From IMG/VR virus record IMGVR_UViG_3300044960_000029, positions 1-64,000 of that record: a stretch of DNA of 64,000 nt. One strand, 5' to 3'. A model generated the notes under the pieces. That model was not told the origin of the DNA and did not search any database. It was given only the letters and a program-made list of their open reading frames with translations. How positions within the stretch are numbered: the stretch's first letter is position 1; every line of letters starts with the position of its first letter. The stretch comes from a virus. This document shows, in pieces, positions 1 through 7,693 of this stretch. Made by a program: the position numbers and the translations under genes.

Positions 1-1171
1 AATCAAAATAATTTAAAGAATCTTCTACTAACCATCTTTCATATTCTTTTAGTGATTCTTTTGTTTCTCCTGGTAAGCCATATATAAATGAACCTGTCGT
101 TAAAACATCATCACCCCATTTCTCTTTTAATTGAAGCATAACATCTTGCATTTTTTCTTTATGAAGTGTTTTACCTATTTTTTTAAGTGACTCACTATTA
201 ATTGATTCTATACCAAATAAAGCACTTCTAATACCAAGTTCTTTAAGTAAATTTATTTGTTCTCTATGCGCATTTAATAAATCTAATCTTAAATAACAAC
301 CAAAATTAATTTTAAATGGTAATTTAGAAAATACATTATTATATAAAAGCTCTAATTTATATGTACTATCATTAAATGTGTCATCACAAAATATATAATC
401 TGTTGTTCCAAATAATTCATAATTTCTAATAAATTCTTCTTTTAATATTTCTGGATCTTTAATATAATCAAATTTTTTCTTTCCATTTAATCTAAAATTA
501 CAAAACGTACATTTAAATATACACCCTCTAGCTATTTCTATTGGTAATACTTCATTTTGGAAAATATGATCTGATTCATGCCATAATATTTGAGATGAAT
601 TGAAATCAAAATCTGTTTTATTTGTAATATTATATTCATTTGGTAAATCATTATTATTGTTTTTTACTTTATTTAAATAATCTATAATATCTAAATCATT
701 ATTATCATTAGTAAAAAAACAATCTATCCCATATGAATGTTTATATCTTGCTTCAGTACCACCATACACAAATTTAATGTTTGGATTTTTACTTCTACAT
801 AAATTCATTAAATCACGTATAATTTCATTTGAAAATGGATATTTTACAGTATAGATTTGCTCAAATGTAAAATTATCATGCATATTTTGTCTTATGTTCA
901 AATATTCATCTAAATTTTTATTATTTAAATAACAATCATCAGATGATACTGTAAAAAATGTACTACCAAAACCAACTACCAACGTTTCTTTTCCAACATA
1001 TTTATCTATTATTTTTTGTATATCATCATGTGTCATGAAACCAAAAAAATCTACTACCTGACATGTATAACCAGCTTTACGTATTTCTGTAGCAATACGA
1101 TATGTTCCTGCACCACGTATGAAATAATAATTAAAAAAATTATCAGTAAATAATAGTACGTTAACTTTCAT
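1..1171 (-). CDS. Radical SAM protein with N-terminal cobalamin-binding-like domain (partial, C-terminus beyond window)
   Basis: The minus-strand frame opens at the ATG at 1171 (MKVNVLLFTDNFF) and is still open at base 1, so about 390 residues are seen and the C-terminus lies outside. It is a close paralogue of the gene at 2290-3849. Both share an N-terminal alpha/beta region of the kind that precedes radical SAM cores in B12-dependent enzymes (RIATEIRKAGYTCQVVDFFGFMT), a radical SAM cluster motif (ARGCIFKCTFCNFR, C-x3-C-x2-C) and a later GLPGETKESL segment. The family binds a 4Fe-4S cluster and cleaves S-adenosylmethionine; many members are methyltransferases. The substrate here is unknown. 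A TATAAATA octamer at 1175-1182 lies too close to the ATG to be its promoter. The radical SAM call is firm; cobalamin dependence is inferred. Confidence 0.82.
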   Translation of the reverse strand, partial: MKVNVLLFTDNFFNYYFIRGAGTYRIATEIRKAGYTCQVVDFFGFMTHDDIQKIIDKYVGKETLVVGFGSTFFTVSSDDCYLNNKNLDEYLNIRQNMHDNFTFEQIYTVKYPFSNEIIRDLMNLCRSKNPNIKFVYGGTEARYKHSYGIDCFFTNDNNDLDIIDYLNKVKNNNNDLPNEYNITNKTDFDFNSSQILWHESDHIFQNEVLPIEIARGCIFKCTFCNFRLNGKKKFDYIKDPEILKEEFIRNYELFGTTDYIFCDDTFNDSTYKLELLYNNVFSKLPFKINFGCYLRLDLLNAHREQINLLKELGIRSALFGIESINSESLKKIGKTLHKEKMQDVMLQLKEKWGDDVLTTGSFIYGLPGETKESLKEYERWLVEDSLNYFD

Positions 1172-1196
1172 AATTATTTATATTCTTGTATTTTAT

Positions 1197-1453
1197 CTAA
1201 ATTAAATATATTTTTTCTATTTGATTTAATAGTGATTTATTTAAACTTTTGTTATGTAAATATTCTTCTGATATACCAAATGTTGAGTCAATCAAACTTA
1301 AGTTACCTTTAATCTAAAAAAATCATTAATTTTACATGTATAACCTACATTTCTAATTTCTGTTGCTATCCTATATGAATCAGCCCCCCAATATATAAGG
1401 TGATTTCTACCATGAGGAGAATCTGTGGAAATTAATATATTTACGCCTGACAT
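1197..1453 (-). pseudogene. Internally deleted relic of a third radical SAM paralogue
   Basis: From the ATG at 1453 a 51-residue frame runs to a stop at 1298. Its start (MSGVNILISTD, then DSYRIATEIRNVGYTC and NDFF) aligns with the N-termini of the flanking radical SAM genes. Immediately after that stop another frame (SLIDSTFGISEEYLHNKS, ending in QIEKIYLI, stop near 1197) resembles the C-terminus of the 2290-3849 protein (NIPSLHISEKILAEK). The whole cluster-binding core is missing. This reads as a gene that has lost its middle, leaving both ends. Expression as a short peptide cannot be excluded. Confidence 0.65.
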
Positions 1454-1459
1454 TTATTT

Positions 1460-2203
1460 TTAACCTTCAACTACAGAAGTTGAATATACAGTTTCAAATG
1501 GTTGGAGTTCTCCATTTTCATCAAACTCATTAATATTAAATCCATCTAAATCACCAATACGAATAATAATTTTTCTAACAACTTCATCCTTAATATCCAT
1601 TGGTGGACTAATCCAAATAGGTAACATAAAATTAAGAGTCCAAACGATTATTCTTCTTTCAGTTGCTACTGGATAATTTTCTTCATTATTAATTCCAGTT
1701 AATTCAACTGTTGTTATTTTTGTCCAATCAAACGGTTTATCTGTTGTTTGAATTTGTAATGTTGGGTCAAATAACATTAAAATTTGTTCTAAAATTTGAT
1801 GTAATTGTAATGTGTTAGATGAATATATTGCTAATTCTATTCCCAAATTATATGGGATTGGCATAACTCTAGATGCAATCCTAAGATCATCAGGAAATAC
1901 ACCTCCAGCTTGCATAAACACTCTATTATCTACAACGTTAATTCCTTTTCTTCGTTCTGGTGCTAATTCAATTGACTGAATATTTGCACTTAAAATAGGA
2001 AGTGAAAACATTTTATTATGTGTATTTCCAGCAATTATTGCAGCTACAACACGATCTTTATTTCCTATATGAATAGGAACCGATATAAACTCTTCTTGAC
2101 CTGTTTGACCTTTTCCAGTTTTAATTTTTAAACCTGAAAAAATAGCACAAAATTGTAATAAATACGTTCGTATTTGTTCATCATAATAAAAAGAATCTAT
2201 CAT
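1460..2203 (-). CDS. gp15: Tail sheath stabiliser / tail completion protein, T4 gp15 family
   Basis: The 247-residue product has the gp15 family pattern: an N-terminal MIDSFYYDEQIRTYLLQF segment, FSGLKIKTGKG, VPIHIGNKDRVVAAI, LPILSANIQSIELAPERR, GGVFPDDLRIASRVMP, then IELAIYSSNTLQ followed by HQILEQILMLF. In T4, gp15 forms the hexameric ring that caps the tail tube and sheath and contacts the neck, so the protein acts in virion assembly. Its length is close to that of T4 gp15. It sits downstream of the gp13 and gp14-like neck genes on the same strand, the T4 order 13-14-15, although other genes now separate them. Family recognition is strong; no enzymatic role is expected. Confidence 0.88.
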   Translation of the reverse strand: MIDSFYYDEQIRTYLLQFCAIFSGLKIKTGKGQTGQEEFISVPIHIGNKDRVVAAIIAGNTHNKMFSLPILSANIQSIELAPERRKGINVVDNRVFMQAGGVFPDDLRIASRVMPIPYNLGIELAIYSSNTLQLHQILEQILMLFDPTLQIQTTDKPFDWTKITTVELTGINNEENYPVATERRIIVWTLNFMLPIWISPPMDIKDEVVRKIIIRIGDLDGFNINEFDENGELQPFETVYSTSVVEG

Positions 2204-2289
2204 TTATGCTATCCAATTAAAAATTAATACTTAATTATTTATTATGTTTTTATTTAATTTTTATTAATACTACTATATAAAATATTTTT

Positions 2290-3849
2290 TTAATTTAAAA
2301 GTTTATTTTTATATGTTTCTATTTTTTCTGCTAATATTTTTTCACTTATATGTAATGAAGGTATATTTTTATCTTCAATATTGATTCCTAAATTTTTATA
2401 TCCTATAATACCTAAACCACCAGGAGAAAAACGCGTGTCTCTACAAACAATTTGCATTAAGTCTCTTGATAATTTAACGACGTCACTAAAATTTAAATCT
2501 AATTCTTTTGAATACCAATTAAATGGTATTTTGTTAATGTTATAAATTGTAGGATCATAATCATTTAAATTAATACGTCCAAGTATTTTATATCCATATT
2601 TTTCTGGATTTAATCCAATTTCAGATTTAGAACCTAATATAAAAGGATGAATTCCAATACTTGAAAAATAGTTTAATGCATCATTTATTAAAAATTTTTT
2701 AAATTCTTCTAACGATTTACGTGTTTCTCCAGGAAGACCTAAAATAAATGTTGCTGTAGTAAAAACTTTATTTTTCCATTTATCTTTTAATATTTGTACA
2801 ATAGTTTCTAACTTGTCTAATGTTAATGTTTTACCTATATTTTTTAATACAACAGAATTGATAGCTTCAATACCATAAAGTGCACTATGTAACCCCATAT
2901 CTTTTAATAAATCAATTTGCTCTCTATGTGCATTTAATAAATCTAATCTTAAATAACATCCAAAATTGATTTTAAATGGTAATTTACTAAATACATTATT
3001 ATATAATAATTCTAATTTATATGTACTATCATTAAATGTACTATCACAAAATACATAATTCGTTATTCCAAACAATTCATAATTTCTAATAAATTCTTCT
3101 TTTAATACGATAGGATTTTTAATAAAATCAAAATTCTTTTTACCAATATTTGGTTCTGAGCAAAATTTACATTTAAATATACATCCTCTAGCTATTTCTA
3201 TCGGTAATACTTCATTTTGAAAAATATGATCTGATTCATGCCATAATATATGACCATCATTTACAAAATTAAATTGTCTAATTGGATAAAATTCATTAGT
3301 CAATAATGGTATGTTATTTTTTATATTATTTAAATAATCAACTATATCATGATCATTATTTTTCCTATCAAAAAAACAATCTATAAAAGTTGTATTTCTA
3401 TTATGCATTTCTGATTTAGCACCACCGTAAACAAATTTTATTTTCGGATTTTTCTCTTTACACAAATTAAATATATATTTCATATTTTCTTTGTTAAATG
3501 AATATAGACCATTAATATTATTAGCTACATTATTATTTTGTGATAATAATTTTGATCTATTTTTTACAAATGTTAATGTATTAGAATTATTAACAAAATC
3601 ATCATCTAATGATTTTGTTATAAATGTGCTACCAATTCCTACTATTAGTGTTTCAACTCCTACGTACTTATCTATTATTTTTTCAATATCATTTTTAGTC
3701 ATAAATCCAAAAAAATCAATTACTTGACATGTAAATCCAGCTTTACGTATTTCAGTTGCTATACGATATGAACCAGAACCACGTAAAAAGAACCCAGGAT
3801 TATCAATTATATAATTATCTGTGAATATTAATACATTTACTTTTGACAT
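2290..3849 (-). CDS. Radical SAM protein with N-terminal cobalamin-binding-like domain (intact paralogue)
   Basis: The 519-residue protein has an N-terminal alpha/beta domain (about 1-180), then the radical SAM core with cysteines 223, 227 and 230 in ARGCIFKCKFC, an internal YGIEAINSVVLKNIGKTL segment, and FILGLPGETRKSLEEF typical of B12-type radical SAM enzymes. The C-terminal part (about 400-519) has no recognised motif. A TATAAATA octamer at 3914-3921 on the minus strand lies at a suitable distance upstream, so expression is probably late, together with virion genes. The substrate is unknown; methylation or another radical modification of a protein, glycan or nucleotide are all possible. 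It is the complete copy of the gene cut at the window start. Confidence 0.85.
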   Translation of the reverse strand: MSKVNVLIFTDNYIIDNPGFFLRGSGSYRIATEIRKAGFTCQVIDFFGFMTKNDIEKIIDKYVGVETLIVGIGSTFITKSLDDDFVNNSNTLTFVKNRSKLLSQNNNVANNINGLYSFNKENMKYIFNLCKEKNPKIKFVYGGAKSEMHNRNTTFIDCFFDRKNNDHDIVDYLNNIKNNIPLLTNEFYPIRQFNFVNDGHILWHESDHIFQNEVLPIEIARGCIFKCKFCSEPNIGKKNFDFIKNPIVLKEEFIRNYELFGITNYVFCDSTFNDSTYKLELLYNNVFSKLPFKINFGCYLRLDLLNAHREQIDLLKDMGLHSALYGIEAINSVVLKNIGKTLTLDKLETIVQILKDKWKNKVFTTATFILGLPGETRKSLEEFKKFLINDALNYFSSIGIHPFILGSKSEIGLNPEKYGYKILGRINLNDYDPTIYNINKIPFNWYSKELDLNFSDVVKLSRDLMQIVCRDTRFSPGGLGIIGYKNLGINIEDKNIPSLHISEKILAEKIETYKNKLLN

Positions 3850-3882
3850 AATTAAATAATATAAAACGTATATTAAATTTTT

Positions 3883-3890
3883 TATAAATA
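3883..3890 (+). promoter_or_regulatory. T4-type late promoter for the SPASM radical SAM gene
   Basis: An exact TATAAATA octamer, the -10 element read by gp55-type late sigma factors. It is followed by a leader of about 35 bases to the ATG at 3938. It is paired with an oppositely oriented octamer at 3914-3921. Confidence 0.6.
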
Positions 3891-3913
3891 AATTATAACT
3901 TATATTTCACGTA

Positions 3914-3921
3914 TATTTATA
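3914..3921 (-). promoter_or_regulatory. T4-type late promoter for the 2290-3849 gene
   Basis: Reads TATAAATA on the minus strand. The predicted start lies about 12 bases downstream, giving a leader of roughly 50 bases to the ATG at 3849. It forms a divergent pair with 3883-3890. Confidence 0.6.
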
Positions 3922-3937
3922 AAAATAAATATATCTT

Positions 3938-4927
3938 ATGAATGAAGACATCACAATAATTAAACCCAAAAAAATTCGTTTAGATATGACATCTTTTTGT
4001 CAATTAAAATGTCCATCATGTCCAATGACATATCTACCAACAAAAGAAAAAACTGGTTATGTTCATATAGAACAATTTAAAGACTTAATTGATAAAAACC
4101 CATGGATAAAAAGTATTGAATTAGCTAATCATGGAGAAGTTTTTCTAAACCCAGATTTATTAGAAATTTTCAAATATTCATTCGAAAAAAATGTTGAATT
4201 GACTATCGATGTTGGTGTTAATCTAAATAATGTTAAATTAAATGTCTTAGAGGGTTTAGTAAAATATAGAATTAAAAGTATGAAAATTTCTATAGATGGT
4301 GCTAGCCAAAAAACCTATGAGCAATATAGAATAGGTGGAAATTTTCAAACTGTAATGAATAATATTGATAAAATTAACGAATTTAAAAAGATTTATGATT
4401 CATCATATCCATATTTAAAATGGACATTTATAGTATTTGGTCACAATGAACATGAAATACCATTAGCACGAAAAATAGCAAAAGATAAAAATATGCAATT
4501 TGAAACAAAATTAAATTGGGATGATAATTTTTCTCCAATCAAAAATATAGATTTTGTAAAAAAAGAAACTAATTTTAAATATACAAATGTAAAAGATCAT
4601 TTAAAAAATAATGAAAATATAAGTTATCTTTCTACAATGTGTAATAACATGTGGATATCACCACAAATTAATACAGATGGAGAAGTATTTGGATGTTGTA
4701 GATTTTTAAGAATTCCATTTGGTGGAAATGCATTTACAGATGGATTAATGAATGTCATTAATAGTGAAAAAATACAAAAGGCAAGATTAATGTTAACAGG
4801 TCAAATTGAAGATACCAATGATAATATGTGCTCACATTGTTTTATATATCAAGATATGAAAAAAACTGGAAAATATATTCCAATTGAAACAATTAAAGAA
4901 CTAATTAAAAAATATAATTACAATTGA
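3938..4927 (+). CDS. Radical SAM / SPASM-domain protein
   Basis: The 329-residue protein starts with a radical SAM core: LDMTSFCQLKCPSCPM holds C21, C25 and C28, followed by ELANHGEVFLNP and MKISIDGASQKTYEQYR, both usual in this family. The C-terminal third has an auxiliary-cluster (SPASM-like) cysteine pattern: CNNMW, then GEVFGCCRF, then NMCSHC. SPASM enzymes often modify peptides or proteins, or act in sugar and cofactor pathways; no substrate can be read here. It lies convergent to the pseudogene at 4918-5174 and divergent from the other radical SAM genes, with its own TATAAATA promoter. Class call firm, function unknown. Confidence 0.85.
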   Translation: MNEDITIIKPKKIRLDMTSFCQLKCPSCPMTYLPTKEKTGYVHIEQFKDLIDKNPWIKSIELANHGEVFLNPDLLEIFKYSFEKNVELTIDVGVNLNNVKLNVLEGLVKYRIKSMKISIDGASQKTYEQYRIGGNFQTVMNNIDKINEFKKIYDSSYPYLKWTFIVFGHNEHEIPLARKIAKDKNMQFETKLNWDDNFSPIKNIDFVKKETNFKYTNVKDHLKNNENISYLSTMCNNMWISPQINTDGEVFGCCRFLRIPFGGNAFTDGLMNVINSEKIQKARLMLTGQIEDTNDNMCSHCFIYQDMKKTGKYIPIETIKELIKKYNYN

Positions 4928-5174
4928 TTATTTTCTTTCTCTATTCTTTTTAAAATAATAAGATTTTTATCTTCTTCTAAATTTATTGCAGTTTTTACAT
5001 TGAATCATTATTTCAATATTTTTCTTTTAATAAAATTTTCTAGTCCTGAATCAAATTCATAATTTAAATCATCTAGATAGATTTATCTAACGCTTTATCT
5101 AGATCATTTTGAATTTCATTAAACGAAATAATAGATTTATTTTCTTCAACTAAAAATTGTTTTAACGTTACCAT
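4918..5174 (-). pseudogene. Frameshifted remnant of a small gene with capsid-targeting-like N-terminus
   Basis: The frame starts at an ATG at 5174 that overlaps the stop of the gene above (ATGGTAA) and encodes MVTLKQFLVEENKSIISF and on to DLDKALDKSI, stopping at 5073. Coding resumes at once in another frame (YLDDLNYEFDSGLENFIKRK), meets two adjacent in-frame stops (TAA TGA near 5010), then reads NVKTAINLEEDKNLIILKR to a final stop at 4918, inside the end of the plus-strand gene. One frameshift and two nonsense codons have broken a gene of about 85 residues. The KQFL-EE start resembles that of the upstream ADP-ribosyltransferase-like protein. Confidence 0.6.
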
Positions 5175-5854
5175 AATTTATTTTCTATTTCTCCTAAAAT
5201 TTTTGGATATACGTCATTCCGTTTTGCATCTAATATAAAATATTCTTTACATGAAATAATAATTTCGTTACGTTCATATTTAGTTAATGCTAACTTTAAT
5301 TTTTTATTGAGGACAAATTTTCCATCTGATAAAATTTCATCTAAATGATAATCTTTAATATTTGAACCATTCATTTTTAAATATGAAAATTCCTCTTTAT
5401 CAGTTGTTTTCAAACTTGAAATACGATTTACAATATTATCTGTTAAATCATCATATATTGGTGACCAACAATATTCAAAATTACCAATTGGGAAAATTAT
5501 ATTTGGGAAACCAAATATTTTTGCAACTGTTGAACTACCAGAAACAAATAAACCTTGAGATCTAAATGGGATTCCCATATTTTTTTTAAACCATTTATCA
5601 ACTTTAATAAATAAAGATTGATCCATATCTCTTGGTCTACGATTTAATCTGACAGTTTTTCTTAATAATAAAATATTTTTTAATTCTTTTGTGCCACGCC
5701 ACATTATATACGTTGTAGGTTCATTATTAATTTCATTCAAAAATGGTTTACAATTTTTAATTATAACATCAGCTATATCAGAAATTGATTCATCAGAATA
5801 TGTTTTAAAAATTATTTCTTCTGATTCTGTTAAAAAGTTTTTAAATGATAACAT
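5168..5854 (-). CDS. Putative ADP-ribosyltransferase-like protein, possibly packaged in the head
   Basis: The 228-residue protein has features that can be laid on the R-S-E layout of mono-ADP-ribosyltransferases: IMWRGTKEL (Arg, about residue 53), LFVSGSSTVAKIFGF (Ser-Thr motif, about 103-117), and a C-terminal NEIIISCKEYFIL (Glu). The loop RLNRRPRDMD is strongly basic. The first residues, MLSFKNFLTESEE, resemble the capsid targeting sequence of T4 internal proteins (MKTYQEFIAE type), which would have it packaged, trimmed by the gp21 protease and injected with the DNA. T4 Alt is a packaged ADP-ribosyltransferase, so the pairing makes sense, but both the enzyme class and the packaging are inferences. 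It follows the gp14-like gene by only 11 bases. Confidence 0.45.
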   Translation of the reverse strand: MLSFKNFLTESEEIIFKTYSDESISDIADVIIKNCKPFLNEINNEPTTYIMWRGTKELKNILLLRKTVRLNRRPRDMDQSLFIKVDKWFKKNMGIPFRSQGLFVSGSSTVAKIFGFPNIIFPIGNFEYCWSPIYDDLTDNIVNRISSLKTTDKEEFSYLKMNGSNIKDYHLDEILSDGKFVLNKKLKLALTKYERNEIIISCKEYFILDAKRNDVYPKILGEIENKLW

Positions 5855-5865
5855 ATTATGTAAAA

Positions 5866-7656
5866 TTATTCCTTCAATGATTTTTTATTAGTTGAACGTA
5901 ACATACTTCTAATAGATGGTTTAAATGATGAATATTCGCCGCGTCTATCTGTTTCAACATATATCCATTTATTTTTTATAGCTGAATATTTATAAAGTCT
6001 TGCTGGTATTTTAGTATAATCTGGATATAATAATCTATAATATTCACCATCTACTGCTGTAACAGGTAATTTATATCCTTCTGTATATGGAATTCCATCT
6101 GGTGGTATTGCATCTTCTATATAAATATCATTTCCATCATATGAACCTTCACGTCTTTCATTTGCATTTAGTATTTTTTGTGCCATACCAGATGCTATTT
6201 CTTGTCCTTGAGCTCCAACCTCAGGAACATTACTATCAGCATCTCTTTGAATATTCTCAGATGATTGAAGAGTAACTGTTTCTATTTGTTGAATTCCTTC
6301 TAAAAATGTAGAATCATCAACTTTTAATGCAGTATCCCTAGTACCAAGAATATCTCTATGTTCTGTGGATGGTATTAATTGTTCAGCTTGAAAACGATAA
6401 ATGAGTGGTTTCCATTGTGGACTAAAACCTTCTGCTGACCAACTTGTATCTGTTACTTCTAAATATTTTTTGATTGGTTTTAAATTATGATCATATTGTG
6501 ATTCTGATGGCAATTCTAAAATATCACCAGTAACTATTGGCCTTCCCAATGATTCGACCATTTTTGCAAATGATACTGTGAAAATATATTGATCAAGAAT
6601 ATTCAAACCAAATTTTCCAAGATCACCAACACTATCAAATGGTGAATATTGACATTTTAAAGGTGAAGAGATTTGTGAATAATCCCTATCTCTATTTTCC
6701 AAAAAGAAAATATCCTGTATATTATCAATATGTGTTGCTTGATAATCTATTAATTCTAATTTATCTATTTCCCATGGCTCATTAACTGAAACTCCATTAA
6801 ACATCAGTGGAACTATTCTCCAATATTGCGCAGGTGAGGATGATTTAAAATGAATTGTTTCTAAATTATTTGTGTCTGGAAGATTAACAACATCAACTCT
6901 ATTCCAAACCAATTGTAAATTTATATAGAAAGTATCTCCAATAGAAAATGGAATAATTCCATTTTCTATTATAAATGAAATATAGATATTGTTAAATGGT
7001 ATACCAACAGTAGCTGTTCCAAGGAATCCATACGTATTAGATGTTACGGAAAATGTTGTTGGCGAAGTAGCTGAAATAACAATTAAATCAACTGTTGCTT
7101 TTGGACCACTTTGAATATGTTTTACAACACCATTACCAACACCAGAAAATGCTGTTGTTAATGGAAAAACTTTTCCATCTGCTTGTTCAATACGAATTTG
7201 AGTTGCTCTGTTTTGTGAAAGTGCTCCTTGTTTTATTTTTAATGTTGTTATATGTTGTCTTATTGGTGCTGGTGGAGCATAACTTTCAGTTGAATAAACT
7301 GTTTTTTTAGTTCCAAAATTATATCCTAAAAAAGCTGGTGTGGTCAACACAGATAAACCTGTTTGAGATGATCTCCATGTTAATGGAGATATGTCAAATG
7401 CATTACTAGAATTATAACCTACCATAGTTCCACCGGATAATGGAAACCCATTTCCCGTTAAATCTATTAAATGTCCTTGTTCATGAACACCTAAAAGTTT
7501 AAAAACATTAACCGTGACACCTGAAATTTCTAATTGTTCGGCAATATATTCTTCTTGAATATGTTTTTCATTTTCAAGACATTTGTCATCACCATTTAGT
7601 CTCCATGTACCAATACATAAATCAGGAACTACATAAGAATTTTGTTGATCTGCCAT
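5866..7656 (-). CDS. Neck protein, gp14-like, enlarged with decoration domains
   Basis: 596 residues. The N-terminal region (about 40-150: GVHEQGHLIDLTGNGFP, NAFDISPLTWRSS) looks like a galactose-binding / discoidin-type fold common in phage structural proteins. Residues about 185-255 form a beta module (ISATSPTTFSVTSNTYGF, GIPFNNIYISF, SIGDTFYINL) that recurs in three other virion proteins of this window. Residues about 315-435 (FFLENRDRDYS, GDLGKFGLNILDQYIFTVS, ILELPSESQYD, KPLIYRFQAEQL) match the core of gp14 head-completion proteins, which join the filled head to the tail. T4 gp14 is about 256 residues, so this copy is more than doubled. Position between gp13 and gp15 supports the call. 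The C-terminal 140 residues are unassigned. Confidence 0.6.
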   Translation of the reverse strand: MADQQNSYVVPDLCIGTWRLNGDDKCLENEKHIQEEYIAEQLEISGVTVNVFKLLGVHEQGHLIDLTGNGFPLSGGTMVGYNSSNAFDISPLTWRSSQTGLSVLTTPAFLGYNFGTKKTVYSTESYAPPAPIRQHITTLKIKQGALSQNRATQIRIEQADGKVFPLTTAFSGVGNGVVKHIQSGPKATVDLIVISATSPTTFSVTSNTYGFLGTATVGIPFNNIYISFIIENGIIPFSIGDTFYINLQLVWNRVDVVNLPDTNNLETIHFKSSSPAQYWRIVPLMFNGVSVNEPWEIDKLELIDYQATHIDNIQDIFFLENRDRDYSQISSPLKCQYSPFDSVGDLGKFGLNILDQYIFTVSFAKMVESLGRPIVTGDILELPSESQYDHNLKPIKKYLEVTDTSWSAEGFSPQWKPLIYRFQAEQLIPSTEHRDILGTRDTALKVDDSTFLEGIQQIETVTLQSSENIQRDADSNVPEVGAQGQEIASGMAQKILNANERREGSYDGNDIYIEDAIPPDGIPYTEGYKLPVTAVDGEYYRLLYPDYTKIPARLYKYSAIKNKWIYVETDRRGEYSSFKPSIRSMLRSTNKKSLKE

Positions 7657-7693
7657 AATTTTTATTCACGCGCTATTTTTTAATAATCTCTCA

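Noticed and set aside
1175-1182. TATAAATA before the first radical SAM gene
   Set aside because: It is only four bases from the ATG, so a transcript starting 12 bases downstream would lack the start codon.
7500-7530. HEQGH in the gp14-like protein looks like a zinc-protease HExxH motif
   Set aside because: It lies in a GVHEQG-x-x-x-DLTG-x-G segment common to phage structural proteins with discoidin-type domains, with no third ligand or transmembrane context.
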